Source: JAAZNF01 sp964561025 (GTDB lineage Bacteria; Myxococcota; B64-G9). Taken from it: DNA of 64,000 bases. Positions within the stretch are counted from its first letter, which is position 1. Each line of letters begins with the position of its first letter. Shown piece after piece: positions 1 through 7,949 of the stretch. The notes under the pieces are model-generated. The model was not told where the DNA came from. It made no database searches and worked only from the letters and a program-made list of their open reading frames with translations. Made by a program: the position numbers and the translations under genes. Where the stretch lies: positions 79,581 to 143,580 of the forward strand of contig CAZLNM010000001.1 of the NCBI GenBank assembly GCA_964561025.1, read 5' to 3'.

Positions 1-380
1 ATCGGGAACCGCCCGAAGCCTACCAAGAAGGTGGGCGCCGCGCCCCGGGCTTCCCACAGCTCTCGCACGCGCTCTTCCATGCGCGCTCTCGCGGGCGCAT
101 CCAGGCTATCGGAGAGATCGGCCAGCAAGGCCACCGCCGGGGCATTCTCGCGCTCGATCTGGACCGGGTGCGCCCAGGCGATGGCCAGCGCCGCCACCGC
201 CACCGAGCGCAAGAGCGAGATCAGCAGCCGCCGGTACCAGCGCAGGTCGCGCCCCATCCACAGGCCGACGATCCACAACGCGGGGACCAGCAACAGCAGC
301 CACAACCCGGAGGGGTTCAACAGGGTCAGCTGGTGCTGGCCCAGGGTGAACAGGATGGCATCGCCGAGGGGCTCGAACAT
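1..380 (-). CDS. VWA-type membrane protein, 3' part cut by window edge
   Basis: Only the first 126 or so codons are inside the window; the frame is open through base 1. Two membrane segments are visible at residues 26-43 and 52-69, followed by an AVALLADLSDS stretch whose D88-x-S90-x-S92 fits the metal-binding MIDAS motif that opens a von Willebrand factor A domain. It starts 7 bases after the stop of the upstream VWA protein and belongs to the same operon. Proteins of this layout sit in MoxR/DUF58/VWA (Bat-like) clusters, thought to act in envelope stress or chaperone-like assembly. The function here is inferred from context; the catalytic or binding remainder of the protein lies outside the window. 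Confidence 0.75.
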   Translation of the reverse strand, partial: MFEPLGDAILFTLGQHQLTLLNPSGLWLLLLVPALWIVGLWMGRDLRWYRRLLISLLRSVAVAALAIAWAHPVQIERENAPAVALLADLSDSLDAPARARMEERVRELWEARGAAPTFLVGFGRFP

Positions 381-387
381 GATGTCC

Positions 388-2277
388 TCAGAACAGGATG
401 CGGAAGCAGAAGAAGAGCCAGTCGAACAGGAGCAACCACACCACCGCCAGCAGCACCCGCGGCCAGGGCGGCTGCGCATCGTGCGTCTCGGTGGGATCGA
501 AACCCGCCACGATCTCCGGAGGCGCCGGCCCGTCCTCCCAACGCAGCCGCGCCTCTCCCGGCGAGCGATCCCCGATCAGATCGGACTCCTTCGCCAGAAA
601 GAAGTTGACCGGCAGGATTTCCTCTGCCCGGCCCTCCCCCACCCGGTAGAACCCCGGGCCGCGCGGCACGAAGCGTAGCCTCCCGCCGAGCGAGAACGGT
701 AAAAAAACCTGCCCCCGCGGATCATGGATGCGGCGGGGCCCGGCGCCGGCGATCTCAACCAACTGACCGCTGACGTGCGGGCCGACCTGGGCCTCGTCGG
801 CCTCGCCGAGGAACCAGCGCAGGGTGTTGTGCACCAACATGGGGAAGGCCACCCGCAGCGGCAGATCGCTACGGGCCAGGTCGAATCCCACCGCCAGCAG
901 CTTGTTCCCGCCATCCTCCCGCGCCAGGATCAACGGGCCGGCGGCGTCGGTGAGCAGCTCTCGGTCCGTGGCACCGGGTTGGATGCGGCGAGCGCCGGTC
1001 GCCTGCAGGTCCACCAGGTTGAGATCCCGGCTCACCGGGTGATCGCCCCGGAGCGGCTGCAAGGCGCGCAGCGGTTCTTCGGCTCCGACCTGAAACTCGC
1101 AGTCGGGGCCTGGCACCGGCGCGAAGTACAGGGCCGGAACCGGGCTGCGCGGGCAGATGCCGTCGAACACCGCGGCCTGAACGTCCTCGAAGGCCGCCGG
1201 CGAGAAAGCCGCCGGGCTCAAACGGCGCACCTGGATCCCCGGATACAGCTCGAGCACTTTTTCCAAAAACAGGTTGCCCGAGGTGACCAGCAGGACCTTG
1301 CGGGGCCGCGCCTCGGGCACCAGCCCGTACGCCCGATCGTCGAGGGCGAACCCGTCGGCCGGACCCACCATGCCCGGGGCGGACAGCGTGGCCATCAGGC
1401 GCCGCTCGGCCAGCCCGCGCAGCACCCAGGCCCGGGAGAAGCGGCCGCCCGCCGGCACGTTGATCTCCTCGCCGCCGAGGAGGTTGTCGGGCGTGTGCAA
1501 CGAAAGGCGCGCGGCGCGCGGCGCGCGACCCCGGTTGGCCACCTCCAGGTACACCTCGGCCCCGGGAGCGCCCGACCGGAGCGGCCTGAGTTCCAGCGCG
1601 GTGATGGCCAGGTTCTCGGTGACCGTCCCCACCGCCACCTGCCTGATCTCGATGCCGTCCGGCTCCTCCGGGATGGCATGGAATCGATCCGAGAGCACCA
1701 CCACCCGCCGCCGGGTGCCAGGGGCGAGATCGGCGGTCTGCAGGATGGAGCGGGCGAAGCGCACCGCTTCCGGCATGTCGTCGGAGAGCGGCGCCGGCTC
1801 GATTCCCGCAAGCAGCGAGCGCAGGCGTCCCTTGTCGGAGGTGAACTCCGAAAGCGGCCGCGGCGCGTCCTCCAGCAGCAAAAGCATCATCCGATCGCGC
1901 GGTCCCAGCGCCTCGATCACCTGACGAGAGAGGTCGATCACCCGTTCGAAGCGGGTGCGACTGCCTTCCCGGGCCTCCATGCCGGCCGAGGCGTCCAGCA
2001 CCATCACCTGGGCCACGGCGGGCCGGGCGCCCGCCGCCGGGAACCGCGGATCGCCGAGGGTCAGCGCGAAGAAGAGCGCGATCAGGATCTGCAGCAGCAA
2101 CGCCAGGAGTTTCCGGAAGGGTGTCCGCCGCCGGCCCACCACCCGCCGCCACAGAGGATCGGTGGCCATGACCGCCGTGCGCCGCCGGAACGAGAGCAGG
2201 TAGGCCAGCAACAACAGCACCACCGCCCCGGAGAAGACCAGGGTAAACTCGGTCACGCTCAGGCCGGTCAGATGCAT
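388..2277 (-). CDS. BatA-like VWA-domain membrane protein
   Basis: 629 residues. The N-terminus has the aerotolerance-regulator layout: a membrane segment at 11-29, a basic linker, a second segment at 57-75, then a VWA domain beginning VMVLDASAGM (D95, S97; the third MIDAS position is Gly99 instead of Ser, so metal binding may be weakened). A long extracytoplasmic region follows and the protein ends in a hydrophobic helix at about 605-625. The gene lies 6 bases after a DUF58 gene and 7 bases before another VWA gene. BatA-family proteins are associated with MoxR AAA ATPases, but no moxR is inside this window. The family assignment is good; the cellular role is inference. Confidence 0.85.
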   Translation of the reverse strand: MHLTGLSVTEFTLVFSGAVVLLLLAYLLSFRRRTAVMATDPLWRRVVGRRRTPFRKLLALLLQILIALFFALTLGDPRFPAAGARPAVAQVMVLDASAGMEAREGSRTRFERVIDLSRQVIEALGPRDRMMLLLLEDAPRPLSEFTSDKGRLRSLLAGIEPAPLSDDMPEAVRFARSILQTADLAPGTRRRVVVLSDRFHAIPEEPDGIEIRQVAVGTVTENLAITALELRPLRSGAPGAEVYLEVANRGRAPRAARLSLHTPDNLLGGEEINVPAGGRFSRAWVLRGLAERRLMATLSAPGMVGPADGFALDDRAYGLVPEARPRKVLLVTSGNLFLEKVLELYPGIQVRRLSPAAFSPAAFEDVQAAVFDGICPRSPVPALYFAPVPGPDCEFQVGAEEPLRALQPLRGDHPVSRDLNLVDLQATGARRIQPGATDRELLTDAAGPLILAREDGGNKLLAVGFDLARSDLPLRVAFPMLVHNTLRWFLGEADEAQVGPHVSGQLVEIAGAGPRRIHDPRGQVFLPFSLGGRLRFVPRGPGFYRVGEGRAEEILPVNFFLAKESDLIGDRSPGEARLRWEDGPAPPEIVAGFDPTETHDAQPPWPRVLLAVVWLLLFDWLFFCFRILF

Positions 2278-2283
2278 GTCGCC

Positions 2284-3186
2284 CTATCCCAGCAGGTGCC
2301 CGGCCCGCAATTCGCGCAGGATGAGCTCCTCGAGCGGAGTGTCGCTGGATACCCGCACATAGGCGCCGCGCCGCGATACCAGGTGCCGCCGCAGCCGCGC
2401 CGAGTGTTCCATAAATGCCTGCCGGTAGCGGGCCAGCAGGCGCCGGGTCAGGTGGACCGTGTGCGGCCGGCCGCCCTCGGGATCGGCCAGCCGCCACTCT
2501 CCGAGCTGCGATGGGTTGGCCTCGGCGGGAGTGACCACATGCAGCATCAGCACCTCGAAGCCGGCACGGAACAGCACGTCCAGCGCGGGGGGCGTCCCGT
2601 CCAGGTCCAGCCCGTCGGAGAAGATCAGCACCATGCCCTCCAACGCGCCGAAGCGGCCCACGAAGTCCCGGGCCGTGCGCCGCATGTCGGTCTTGCCGCC
2701 CGCGCGCAAGGAGGCCAGGGTGTGCAGGGCCTCCATCACCGCGCGCCGCCCGCGCAGCGCCCGCCGGCTCATGACCAGGCCCTCGGCGAAGGCGCACAGG
2801 TACACCCGATCCATCTCGTACAGGCCGATGTAGGCCAGCGCCGCGGCCAGGCGGCGGGCGCAATCCCATTTCTGTTTCTCGGCGGCCATGGAAGCGCTGC
2901 TGTCCACCAGGAAGAACAGGTTGTGGTCTTCCTCCTGGCGGAAGAGCTTGGTGTACAGGCGTTCGCCGCGGGCGTAGAGGTTCCAGTCCAGCAGGCGCAG
3001 ATCGTCGCCCGGGGCATAGGGGCGGTGGTCGGCGAACTCGAGGCCGGTGCCGAGCCGGCGGGAGACGTGCAGGGCGTGCAACCTGCCGGAGAAGATGCGC
3101 CGCGAGGCCAGGTGCAGCCGCTCCAGCCGGGAGAGGAACTCGGCGTCGAAGGGTTCGGCGAAGTCGCTGGCGGGAACCTGGGACAT
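2284..3186 (-). CDS. DUF58 domain protein
   Basis: 300 residues, cytoplasmic, no signal peptide. The DUF58 signature is clear: EFADHRPYAPGDDLRLLDW at about 50-68, then YARGERLYTKLFRQE and a VWA-like core opening FFLVDSSASM (D95, S97, S99), an intact MIDAS. DUF58 proteins accompany MoxR ATPases and VWA membrane proteins, and are assumed to bridge the ATPase and its membrane partners. It lies between a large membrane protein gene (14-base gap upstream) and the BatA-like gene (6-base gap downstream), so the three are almost certainly cotranscribed. Confidence 0.9.
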   Translation of the reverse strand: MSQVPASDFAEPFDAEFLSRLERLHLASRRIFSGRLHALHVSRRLGTGLEFADHRPYAPGDDLRLLDWNLYARGERLYTKLFRQEEDHNLFFLVDSSASMAAEKQKWDCARRLAAALAYIGLYEMDRVYLCAFAEGLVMSRRALRGRRAVMEALHTLASLRAGGKTDMRRTARDFVGRFGALEGMVLIFSDGLDLDGTPPALDVLFRAGFEVLMLHVVTPAEANPSQLGEWRLADPEGGRPHTVHLTRRLLARYRQAFMEHSARLRRHLVSRRGAYVRVSSDTPLEELILRELRAGHLLG

Positions 3187-3200
3187 GGGCGGGTGGGCCC

Positions 3201-4928
3201 TCAGGGTTTGGCGGGGCCTTCCTCGGCACCCGGGCGAATCGAGCGAAAGTAGTCGCGGATGAACTCCCGCATGTACCAGGGGACCCCCTCGCCGTTCAGA
3301 TCCGCCTCGGCGCTGTGGGCGTACTCGCGGAACACGTCGTCGAACCCCACCCCGCTCTCCGTCCGGGTCGCGGCCAGGTTGTGCCGGCCCCGGTCCTGGA
3401 TGAGCTGGATCACCGACTCCCCCTCCCCCAGGCGCCCTTGCAGGCGGAGATACTCGCCGCCCTCGGCCCGCGGCAGGATGGCCGGCGCCGCCATGCTGTG
3501 GTCGGAGGCCCCGCTGCCGGCGCCGCTGCCGCCCACCTCGGTGCCGCCCCGCTGGCCGCCCTTGTTCGGCCCGGAGCCGGGCTGGGAGGGAAGTCGCGCC
3601 GCCAGCTCCCGCATGGCCTGTTCGCTGGGCTGGAGGATGGGCATGTCCGGGCGCTGATCGGTGACGCCCTGGAGCGAGAAACGCCCGTCCTTGGGCGGCG
3701 GGGCCGCGACGTTGAACACCTCGCGGGAGTCCGCCGCCTTGCTGCTGGCCTCCCAGTGTGCCTTTCCGGTGGCCTTGTCCGAGAGGTGCGCGGCGTAGCG
3801 TTTGAGGAATTCCGAGAAGGCCTTGTACTGCAACGGCGCCAGGGCCTGCTCGAAGGAGTTGTCGGGCATCGAGCCCGAGCGGGGTCCGCGCCGGGCACCC
3901 TCGGCACCGCAGCTCTCGGCGTCGTTGATGAAGGCATAGTTGTTGATCTTCCCGGCCACGCTGTCCACGTGCTCGGCCAGGTTCTGCATCTCGCGGGCGT
4001 CCAGCGGCGCGTCCAGCACCACCCCGTCCAGCTCGGCGAACACCTCGGCGTAGGCCTCCTCCGGGAAGGCGTCGAACTTCCCTACCGCCTGGTAGGTGGC
4101 GCGGCTGGCCACTCGCACACCGTCTCGGGGCTCGCCGGACCGCGCCAGGGCAGCCGGGTCGTTGCGCGCCGGTTCCCCGGTGTCCTGCCGGCCCGTGCCG
4201 CGGCTCCCGTCCTCACTGGGCGGCTGGGGCGGCACCGGCGCCGGCTCTTCCCGCGGCGCGAGTTCCAGGCGCCGGCGTACCGCCCGCTCGGCTTCGGCGA
4301 TGACGTCGGCCAGGCGCCGCAGGTTGCGCACCTCGGCCTCCTTTTGCAAATTTCTCAGATCCGCCAGCAGTTCGTGACCGCGCTCGCGCCGCGCCTGCTC
4401 GCGATCTTTGCGATCGCGAGTCTCGACCGACTGCCGATCGGCATGGGGCAGTAACGCGATGAGCAGCAGCGCCACGAATACGGCGAAGATGCGCGGGGTG
4501 TTCCCGGGTTGGGTGGGGAGGTAGGCGGAGGCGTGCGCCTCCAGAAAGGCGGCGGTCTCCTCCATGTGGGCCTGCATGAACGGGCTGCGGCGCGGCGCCT
4601 TGAGGAACTCGAGCGCGCTGGACACACGGTCGAAGAATCCCAGCGACCGATCCATCCGGGCGGCCACCGCCGAAAGCGACGTCCCTCGCAGCACGCCGAT
4701 GGCGGCCACCATGATGGCGAGCAGCCCCACCCCGACCCCGGCCGCGAGCCACCCGCCGGAATCTTCCGGGCCGCCTCCCCGCAGCACGCCGAACAGCAGC
4801 ATGCCGAAGATCCACACCATCAAGGCCTGAAGAATCCCCTCCCCCATGCGGGAGCGCCACAGGCGCCGGCGGCTGCGCCGTACCGTGGCGAGGAGCTTCG
4901 CTTCGATCTCGGCGTCGCTTCGGGCCAT
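3201..4928 (-). CDS. Large membrane-anchored protein of the DUF58/VWA cluster (DUF4175-like)
   Basis: 575 residues. A basic cytoplasmic start (MARSDAEIEAKLLATVRRSRRR) is followed by membrane segments at about 31-50 and 60-80 and a third near 148-163. The rest is hydrophilic: Glu/Arg-rich coiled-coil-like sequence from about 175 to 225, then a Pro/Gly/Ser-rich stretch, and a C-terminal region rich in small residues. The N-terminal layout resembles DUF4175-type proteins found in the same operons, but I cannot confirm that family by eye. It is the first gene of the VWA operon, 66 bases downstream of the MsrBA gene. Confidence 0.7.
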   Translation of the reverse strand: MARSDAEIEAKLLATVRRSRRRLWRSRMGEGILQALMVWIFGMLLFGVLRGGGPEDSGGWLAAGVGVGLLAIMVAAIGVLRGTSLSAVAARMDRSLGFFDRVSSALEFLKAPRRSPFMQAHMEETAAFLEAHASAYLPTQPGNTPRIFAVFVALLLIALLPHADRQSVETRDRKDREQARRERGHELLADLRNLQKEAEVRNLRRLADVIAEAERAVRRRLELAPREEPAPVPPQPPSEDGSRGTGRQDTGEPARNDPAALARSGEPRDGVRVASRATYQAVGKFDAFPEEAYAEVFAELDGVVLDAPLDAREMQNLAEHVDSVAGKINNYAFINDAESCGAEGARRGPRSGSMPDNSFEQALAPLQYKAFSEFLKRYAAHLSDKATGKAHWEASSKAADSREVFNVAAPPPKDGRFSLQGVTDQRPDMPILQPSEQAMRELAARLPSQPGSGPNKGGQRGGTEVGGSGAGSGASDHSMAAPAILPRAEGGEYLRLQGRLGEGESVIQLIQDRGRHNLAATRTESGVGFDDVFREYAHSAEADLNGEGVPWYMREFIRDYFRSIRPGAEEGPAKP

Positions 4929-4994
4929 CTGCTCTCCGCTGCCCCCGGCGCCAAGATTCTAGGCCCCGGGAGATACGAAAATCAACCGGCAAGA

Positions 4995-5924
4995 TCAGAA
5001 ACGGCGGGTCCGCAGGTGGCAGGTCGGAGAGGCGCCTTGCTTTTCGAAATAATCCTGGTGGTAGTCCTCGGCCGGCCAGAAGGTCGCCGCCGGCTCCAGC
5101 CGGGTGGCCACCTTCAGGCCCTGCTGCTCGAGGATACGGATGAGCTTCTTCGCGACCGCCTCTTGCTCCGGCTCCACGAGGAAGATCGCCGACCGATACT
5201 GATCGCCGACGTCGGGACCCTGGCGGTCCACCTGGGTGGGATCGTGGATCTCGAAGAACAGGCGCGAAAGCGTCTCGAACGAGGTCTTGCGCCGGTCGAA
5301 CAACACCTCCACCGCCTCCGCGTGCCCGGTGGTGTGGGAGCACACCTCGCGATAGCTCGGCCGCTCGGTATGGCCCCCGATGTAGCCCGAGGTGGCCAGC
5401 AGCACCCCCGGCTCGCGGGAGAAGTGGTATTCCACGCCCCAGAAGCAACCGCCGGCGAAGACGGCCCGGCCGACGTGCTCCTGCGGCACGAAGTCCAAAG
5501 ACAGCGAGTTCACGCAGTGCCGGGTGTCCTTCGGGGTGAGCTTTTCACCGGTGAAAACGTGTCCCAGGTGTCCGCCGCAACGGGCGCACACGATCTCGGT
5601 GCGCCGACCGTCCGGATCGGGACGGCGCTCCACCGCGCCGCGGATCTCCTCGTCGAAGGCTGGCCAGCCGCAGCCGGAGTTGAACTTGCTCTCGGAGCGG
5701 TACAGGGCGGCGCCGCAGCGCTTGCACAGGTACAGGCCACCCTCGAAGTGCTTGTCGTATTTTCCTGAGAACGGCGGCTCGGTGCCGCGGTGCAGGATGA
5801 TCCTCTCCTCCTCGGGCGTGAGGGGATTCGTGGTCATGGGTTTTCCTCCTTTGTCGCCGGACGCGGCCCAGGCCAGCACGGCCACCGCCGACACCAGAGA
5901 GACAAAAAACACGGCGCGGCGCAT
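4995..5924 (-). CDS. msrBA: Exported MsrB-MsrA peptide methionine sulfoxide reductase fusion
   Basis: 309 residues. It reduces methionine-R- and S-sulfoxides in oxidised proteins. The MsrB half comes first: zinc-binding CKRC and CARC pairs and the catalytic Cys in RHCVNSLSLDF. The MsrA half follows, with FAGGCFWG (nucleophile Cys in GCFWG), and ends near TCHLRTRRF with one candidate resolving Cys. I chose the start at MRRAVFFVSL rather than the ATG 13 codons upstream, because it opens a signal peptide (through AWAASG) and has GCGAGG ahead of it; repair would then occur outside the cytoplasm. Most MsrAB fusions have MsrA first; the B-A order also exists. It may head the downstream VWA operon. 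Confidence 0.93.
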   Translation of the reverse strand: MRRAVFFVSLVSAVAVLAWAASGDKGGKPMTTNPLTPEEERIILHRGTEPPFSGKYDKHFEGGLYLCKRCGAALYRSESKFNSGCGWPAFDEEIRGAVERRPDPDGRRTEIVCARCGGHLGHVFTGEKLTPKDTRHCVNSLSLDFVPQEHVGRAVFAGGCFWGVEYHFSREPGVLLATSGYIGGHTERPSYREVCSHTTGHAEAVEVLFDRRKTSFETLSRLFFEIHDPTQVDRQGPDVGDQYRSAIFLVEPEQEAVAKKLIRILEQQGLKVATRLEPAATFWPAEDYHQDYFEKQGASPTCHLRTRRF

Positions 5925-5974
5925 GGAACCTCGCCATTCTACCCCCAGGGCGAATGTAGTCACGTCCCAACTTC

Positions 5975-6014
5975 TGGCAAGCCAGTTGAAAGGCGGGCTC
6001 CGTATTGGTAGCGT
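5975..6014 (+). promoter_or_regulatory. Candidate promoter for the B3/4-PycTM pair, with a sigma54-like site
   Basis: A sigma70-type reading is TTGAAA (5986-5991), 17-base spacer, TAGCGT (6009-6014), 20 bases before the chosen ATG. Overlapping it, TGGCAA (5975-5980) and TTGAA (5986-5990) fit the -24/-12 layout TGGCA-N6-TTG of sigma54 promoters, except that the -12 TTGC is TTGA. The two readings cannot be separated by eye. Confidence 0.35.
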
Positions 6015-6034
6015 TCTGGCCCAAGAAAAACCTC

Positions 6035-6727
6035 ATGAACTATTCCATCCGCATCGATCCCTCTCTGGACCCCTCGCCAACGACGCTGGCACTGATCTGG
6101 GGAGAGGGCCTTCCCTCTTGCGAGAGCGCTCCGGAGCTCCCGGCGTGGGCGCGGGAGGCGGCCGAGCGGGCGCGGGCGGCGGGCGAGACGTTTTGGCCGG
6201 CCGGGCTCAAAGAGCGGGTGCGCGCCATGCTGCGGCACGGCAAGTACCGGCCGGCGGGGCGCGGCAAGCCGGCCAGCGAGTTCTTGCTCCAGGCGGCGCT
6301 CGCCGGGGAGTTCCCCAACCTCCCGCCGCCGGTGCTGGCCAACAACGTGGTGAGCCTCGAGTCGGGCTACCCCGGTAGCCTCTTCGACGCGGCGCGCTCC
6401 GGCCCGGAGCTTCTGCTGCGGCGAGGGCGCGCGGGGGAGAGCTACGTCTTCAATGCCTCCGGCCAGGCCATCGATTTGACCGACCTCTTGCTGGTGTGCC
6501 GGCGCGCGGGAGATGCCTGGGTGCCGTGCGGCAACCCGGTCAAGGACTCCCAGGAGACCAAGGTGCACCCCGGCACGAGGGATGTGTTGGCGGTGCTGTT
6601 CGTGCCCGCCGGCGAGAGCCGCGAGCGTCTCGATCGCCACGCCGCACGTTTCGCCGAGCTGCTCTCCAGCCGCTGCGGCGCTACCCGGGCGGGGTACGCG
6701 CTGGTTTTCCAAGGAGGCACGCCATGA
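6035..6727 (+). CDS. B3/4 domain protein (PheRS beta editing-domain-like)
   Basis: 230 residues from the ATG at 6035 (MNYSIRIDPS); an upstream ATG at 6005 lies inside the candidate promoter. The sequence matches the stand-alone B3/4 family, which resembles the tRNA-editing domain of phenylalanyl-tRNA synthetase beta. Recognisable pieces are PASEFLLQAALAGEFPNLPP, VVSLESGYPGSLFDA, a GESYVFNASGQAIDL strand pair, and PVKDSQETKVHPGTRDVLAVLF. Stand-alone members are assumed to deacylate mischarged tRNA or bind amino acids, but their substrates are mostly unknown. Its TGA overlaps the ATG of the next gene (ATGA), so the two should be translationally coupled. Confidence 0.85.
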   Translation: MNYSIRIDPSLDPSPTTLALIWGEGLPSCESAPELPAWAREAAERARAAGETFWPAGLKERVRAMLRHGKYRPAGRGKPASEFLLQAALAGEFPNLPPPVLANNVVSLESGYPGSLFDAARSGPELLLRRGRAGESYVFNASGQAIDLTDLLLVCRRAGDAWVPCGNPVKDSQETKVHPGTRDVLAVLFVPAGESRERLDRHAARFAELLSSRCGATRAGYALVFQGGTP

Positions 6728-7278
6728 CCTCGGCCCATCCTCCGGTTTCCGCCACCTCGGACGCAGGAAGCGGCGCGCCGGCCGGATCCGATCTGGCGAT
6801 CGGCGAGCGGCTGCGGCTGGCGGTCTCGGCCATGGAGTACAACCAGTCCTTCGTGACCTTCGCCGACGGCAAGGCCAACGCTCTACTCCTGGTGAACTCG
6901 ATCTTCCTGGCCACCGCCGCCGGCCGGCTGGGCCAGTCGATCGCCGCCGCGCTGGTGGCCGCCTCCGCCGGGCTGGCCATCCTGTTGTCGCTGTCCGTGA
7001 TCTACGCGCGCTTGCCGGGCCAGATGAAGCGCGATCGGGCCAAGATCTTCTTCTGGGGCCACGTCTGCCAGCGGCGCAGCAAGGCGGACTATGCCGCCGA
7101 TCTCGCCTCGGTGGCCCCGCAGGAGATCCTGGAGAGCCTGGCGCGGCAGACCTTCGATCTGTGCCAGGTGGTGCAGCGCAAGTTCAAGGCCTACCAGGCG
7201 GCCCAGTTCATGACCTTCCTGTCGGCCGCCTCGTGGGTGCTCTATCTGATCGGCCCCCCGCTGGGGCTCTGGAACTGA
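6724..7278 (+). CDS. PycTM-like (DUF5706-type) membrane protein
   Basis: 184 residues. After a polar N-terminus, MEYNQSFVTFADGKANALL (37-55) leads into a membrane segment (about 52-67), a second one follows at 72-95, and a third hydrophobic stretch lies at 162-178. The 'ADxKA-x-LL-x-N' motif and the helical hairpin are those of Pycsar effector transmembrane (PycTM) proteins, which in defence systems are gated by cyclic pyrimidine nucleotides and depolarise the membrane. No pyrimidine cyclase is encoded nearby, so defence is not established. It is coupled to the B3/4 gene by an ATGA overlap, and its end overlaps the convergent SRAP gene by 37 bases. Confidence 0.7.
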   Translation: MTSAHPPVSATSDAGSGAPAGSDLAIGERLRLAVSAMEYNQSFVTFADGKANALLLVNSIFLATAAGRLGQSIAAALVAASAGLAILLSLSVIYARLPGQMKRDRAKIFFWGHVCQRRSKADYAADLASVAPQEILESLARQTFDLCQVVQRKFKAYQAAQFMTFLSAASWVLYLIGPPLGLWN

Positions 7279-7949
7279 AGCTCTTCCTGCGGCAGCGGCC
7301 GAATCAGCTCGGCGCCCTCGGCCCGGGCCGGGTTGACCGCCGCCGAGACGGCATGGCCGGCCATCTCTTCCGATGGGAAGGGCTGAAGAAGGCGCAGCAA
7401 CTCCGCGACCCGCTCCTCCGCCGAAAGCCACGCTTGCCGCGCCCCGTCGCCGAGCAACACCGGCATGCGGTCATGCACGACAGCGAGCAAAGAATTGGGG
7501 GCGCAGGTCACGATGGCCACCGTCCCGACCTCCTCCCCTCCTCCGGCGCCGGGTACGTACAGACCGGCGAAGGCGAAGGGACGCCGGTCGCGCCGGTAGA
7601 AGTACCACGGCTGGCGGCGGTTCCCCCGGCGCTGCCACTCGTAGAAGCCGTCGGCCGGCACCACACAACGGTAGCGGCGCAGCGGCTCCCGGAAGGCCGC
7701 TCGCTGGTCGAGCGACTCGGCGCGCGCGTTGATGATTGCGCGAGCGACGCGCCCGGCCTTGGGTTTCCAGGCCGGAACGAGCCCCCAGCGCATGCGCACG
7801 AGCCGGTGGGGTTCCTGGGCGGTCACTACCGGCACGGGCTGCGAGGGAGCGATGTTGTAGCGCGCCCGGGTGTGGACCGTCACGTCGGCAAGACCCAGCG
7901 CCGCCGCCAGCTCATCGCCGACCGTGATCAGAGCGTAGCGGCCGCACAT
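7242..7949 (-). CDS. SRAP domain protein (YedK/HMCES family)
   Basis: 235 residues. It begins MCGRYA, placing the catalytic Cys at position 2; after Met removal this Cys forms a thiazolidine crosslink with abasic sites in single-stranded DNA. Other family marks are present: YNIAPSQ, RMRWGLVPAW, INARAES, CVVPADGFYEW (active-site Glu) and VVHDRMPVLL (active-site His). Full length. The ATG lies inside the end of the upstream membrane-methyltransferase gene (22-base overlap), implying coupled expression in the minus-strand operon 9729-7242. Function is well supported by the family. Confidence 0.93.
   Translation of the reverse strand: MCGRYALITVGDELAAALGLADVTVHTRARYNIAPSQPVPVVTAQEPHRLVRMRWGLVPAWKPKAGRVARAIINARAESLDQRAAFREPLRRYRCVVPADGFYEWQRRGNRRQPWYFYRRDRRPFAFAGLYVPGAGGGEEVGTVAIVTCAPNSLLAVVHDRMPVLLGDGARQAWLSAEERVAELLRLLQPFPSEEMAGHAVSAAVNPARAEGAELIRPLPQEELQFQSPSGGPIR

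Noticed and set aside
724..3252. Plus-strand ORF of 842 codons
   Set aside because: Antisense to the BatA-like and DUF58 genes, which have clear family motifs; the plus-strand product is rich in Gln/His/Arg/Gly with no domain, typical of shadow frames in high-G+C DNA.
6724..7278. Complete Pycsar defence system
   Set aside because: Only a PycTM-like effector is visible; neither neighbouring gene encodes a nucleotide cyclase, and there are no other defence genes nearby.
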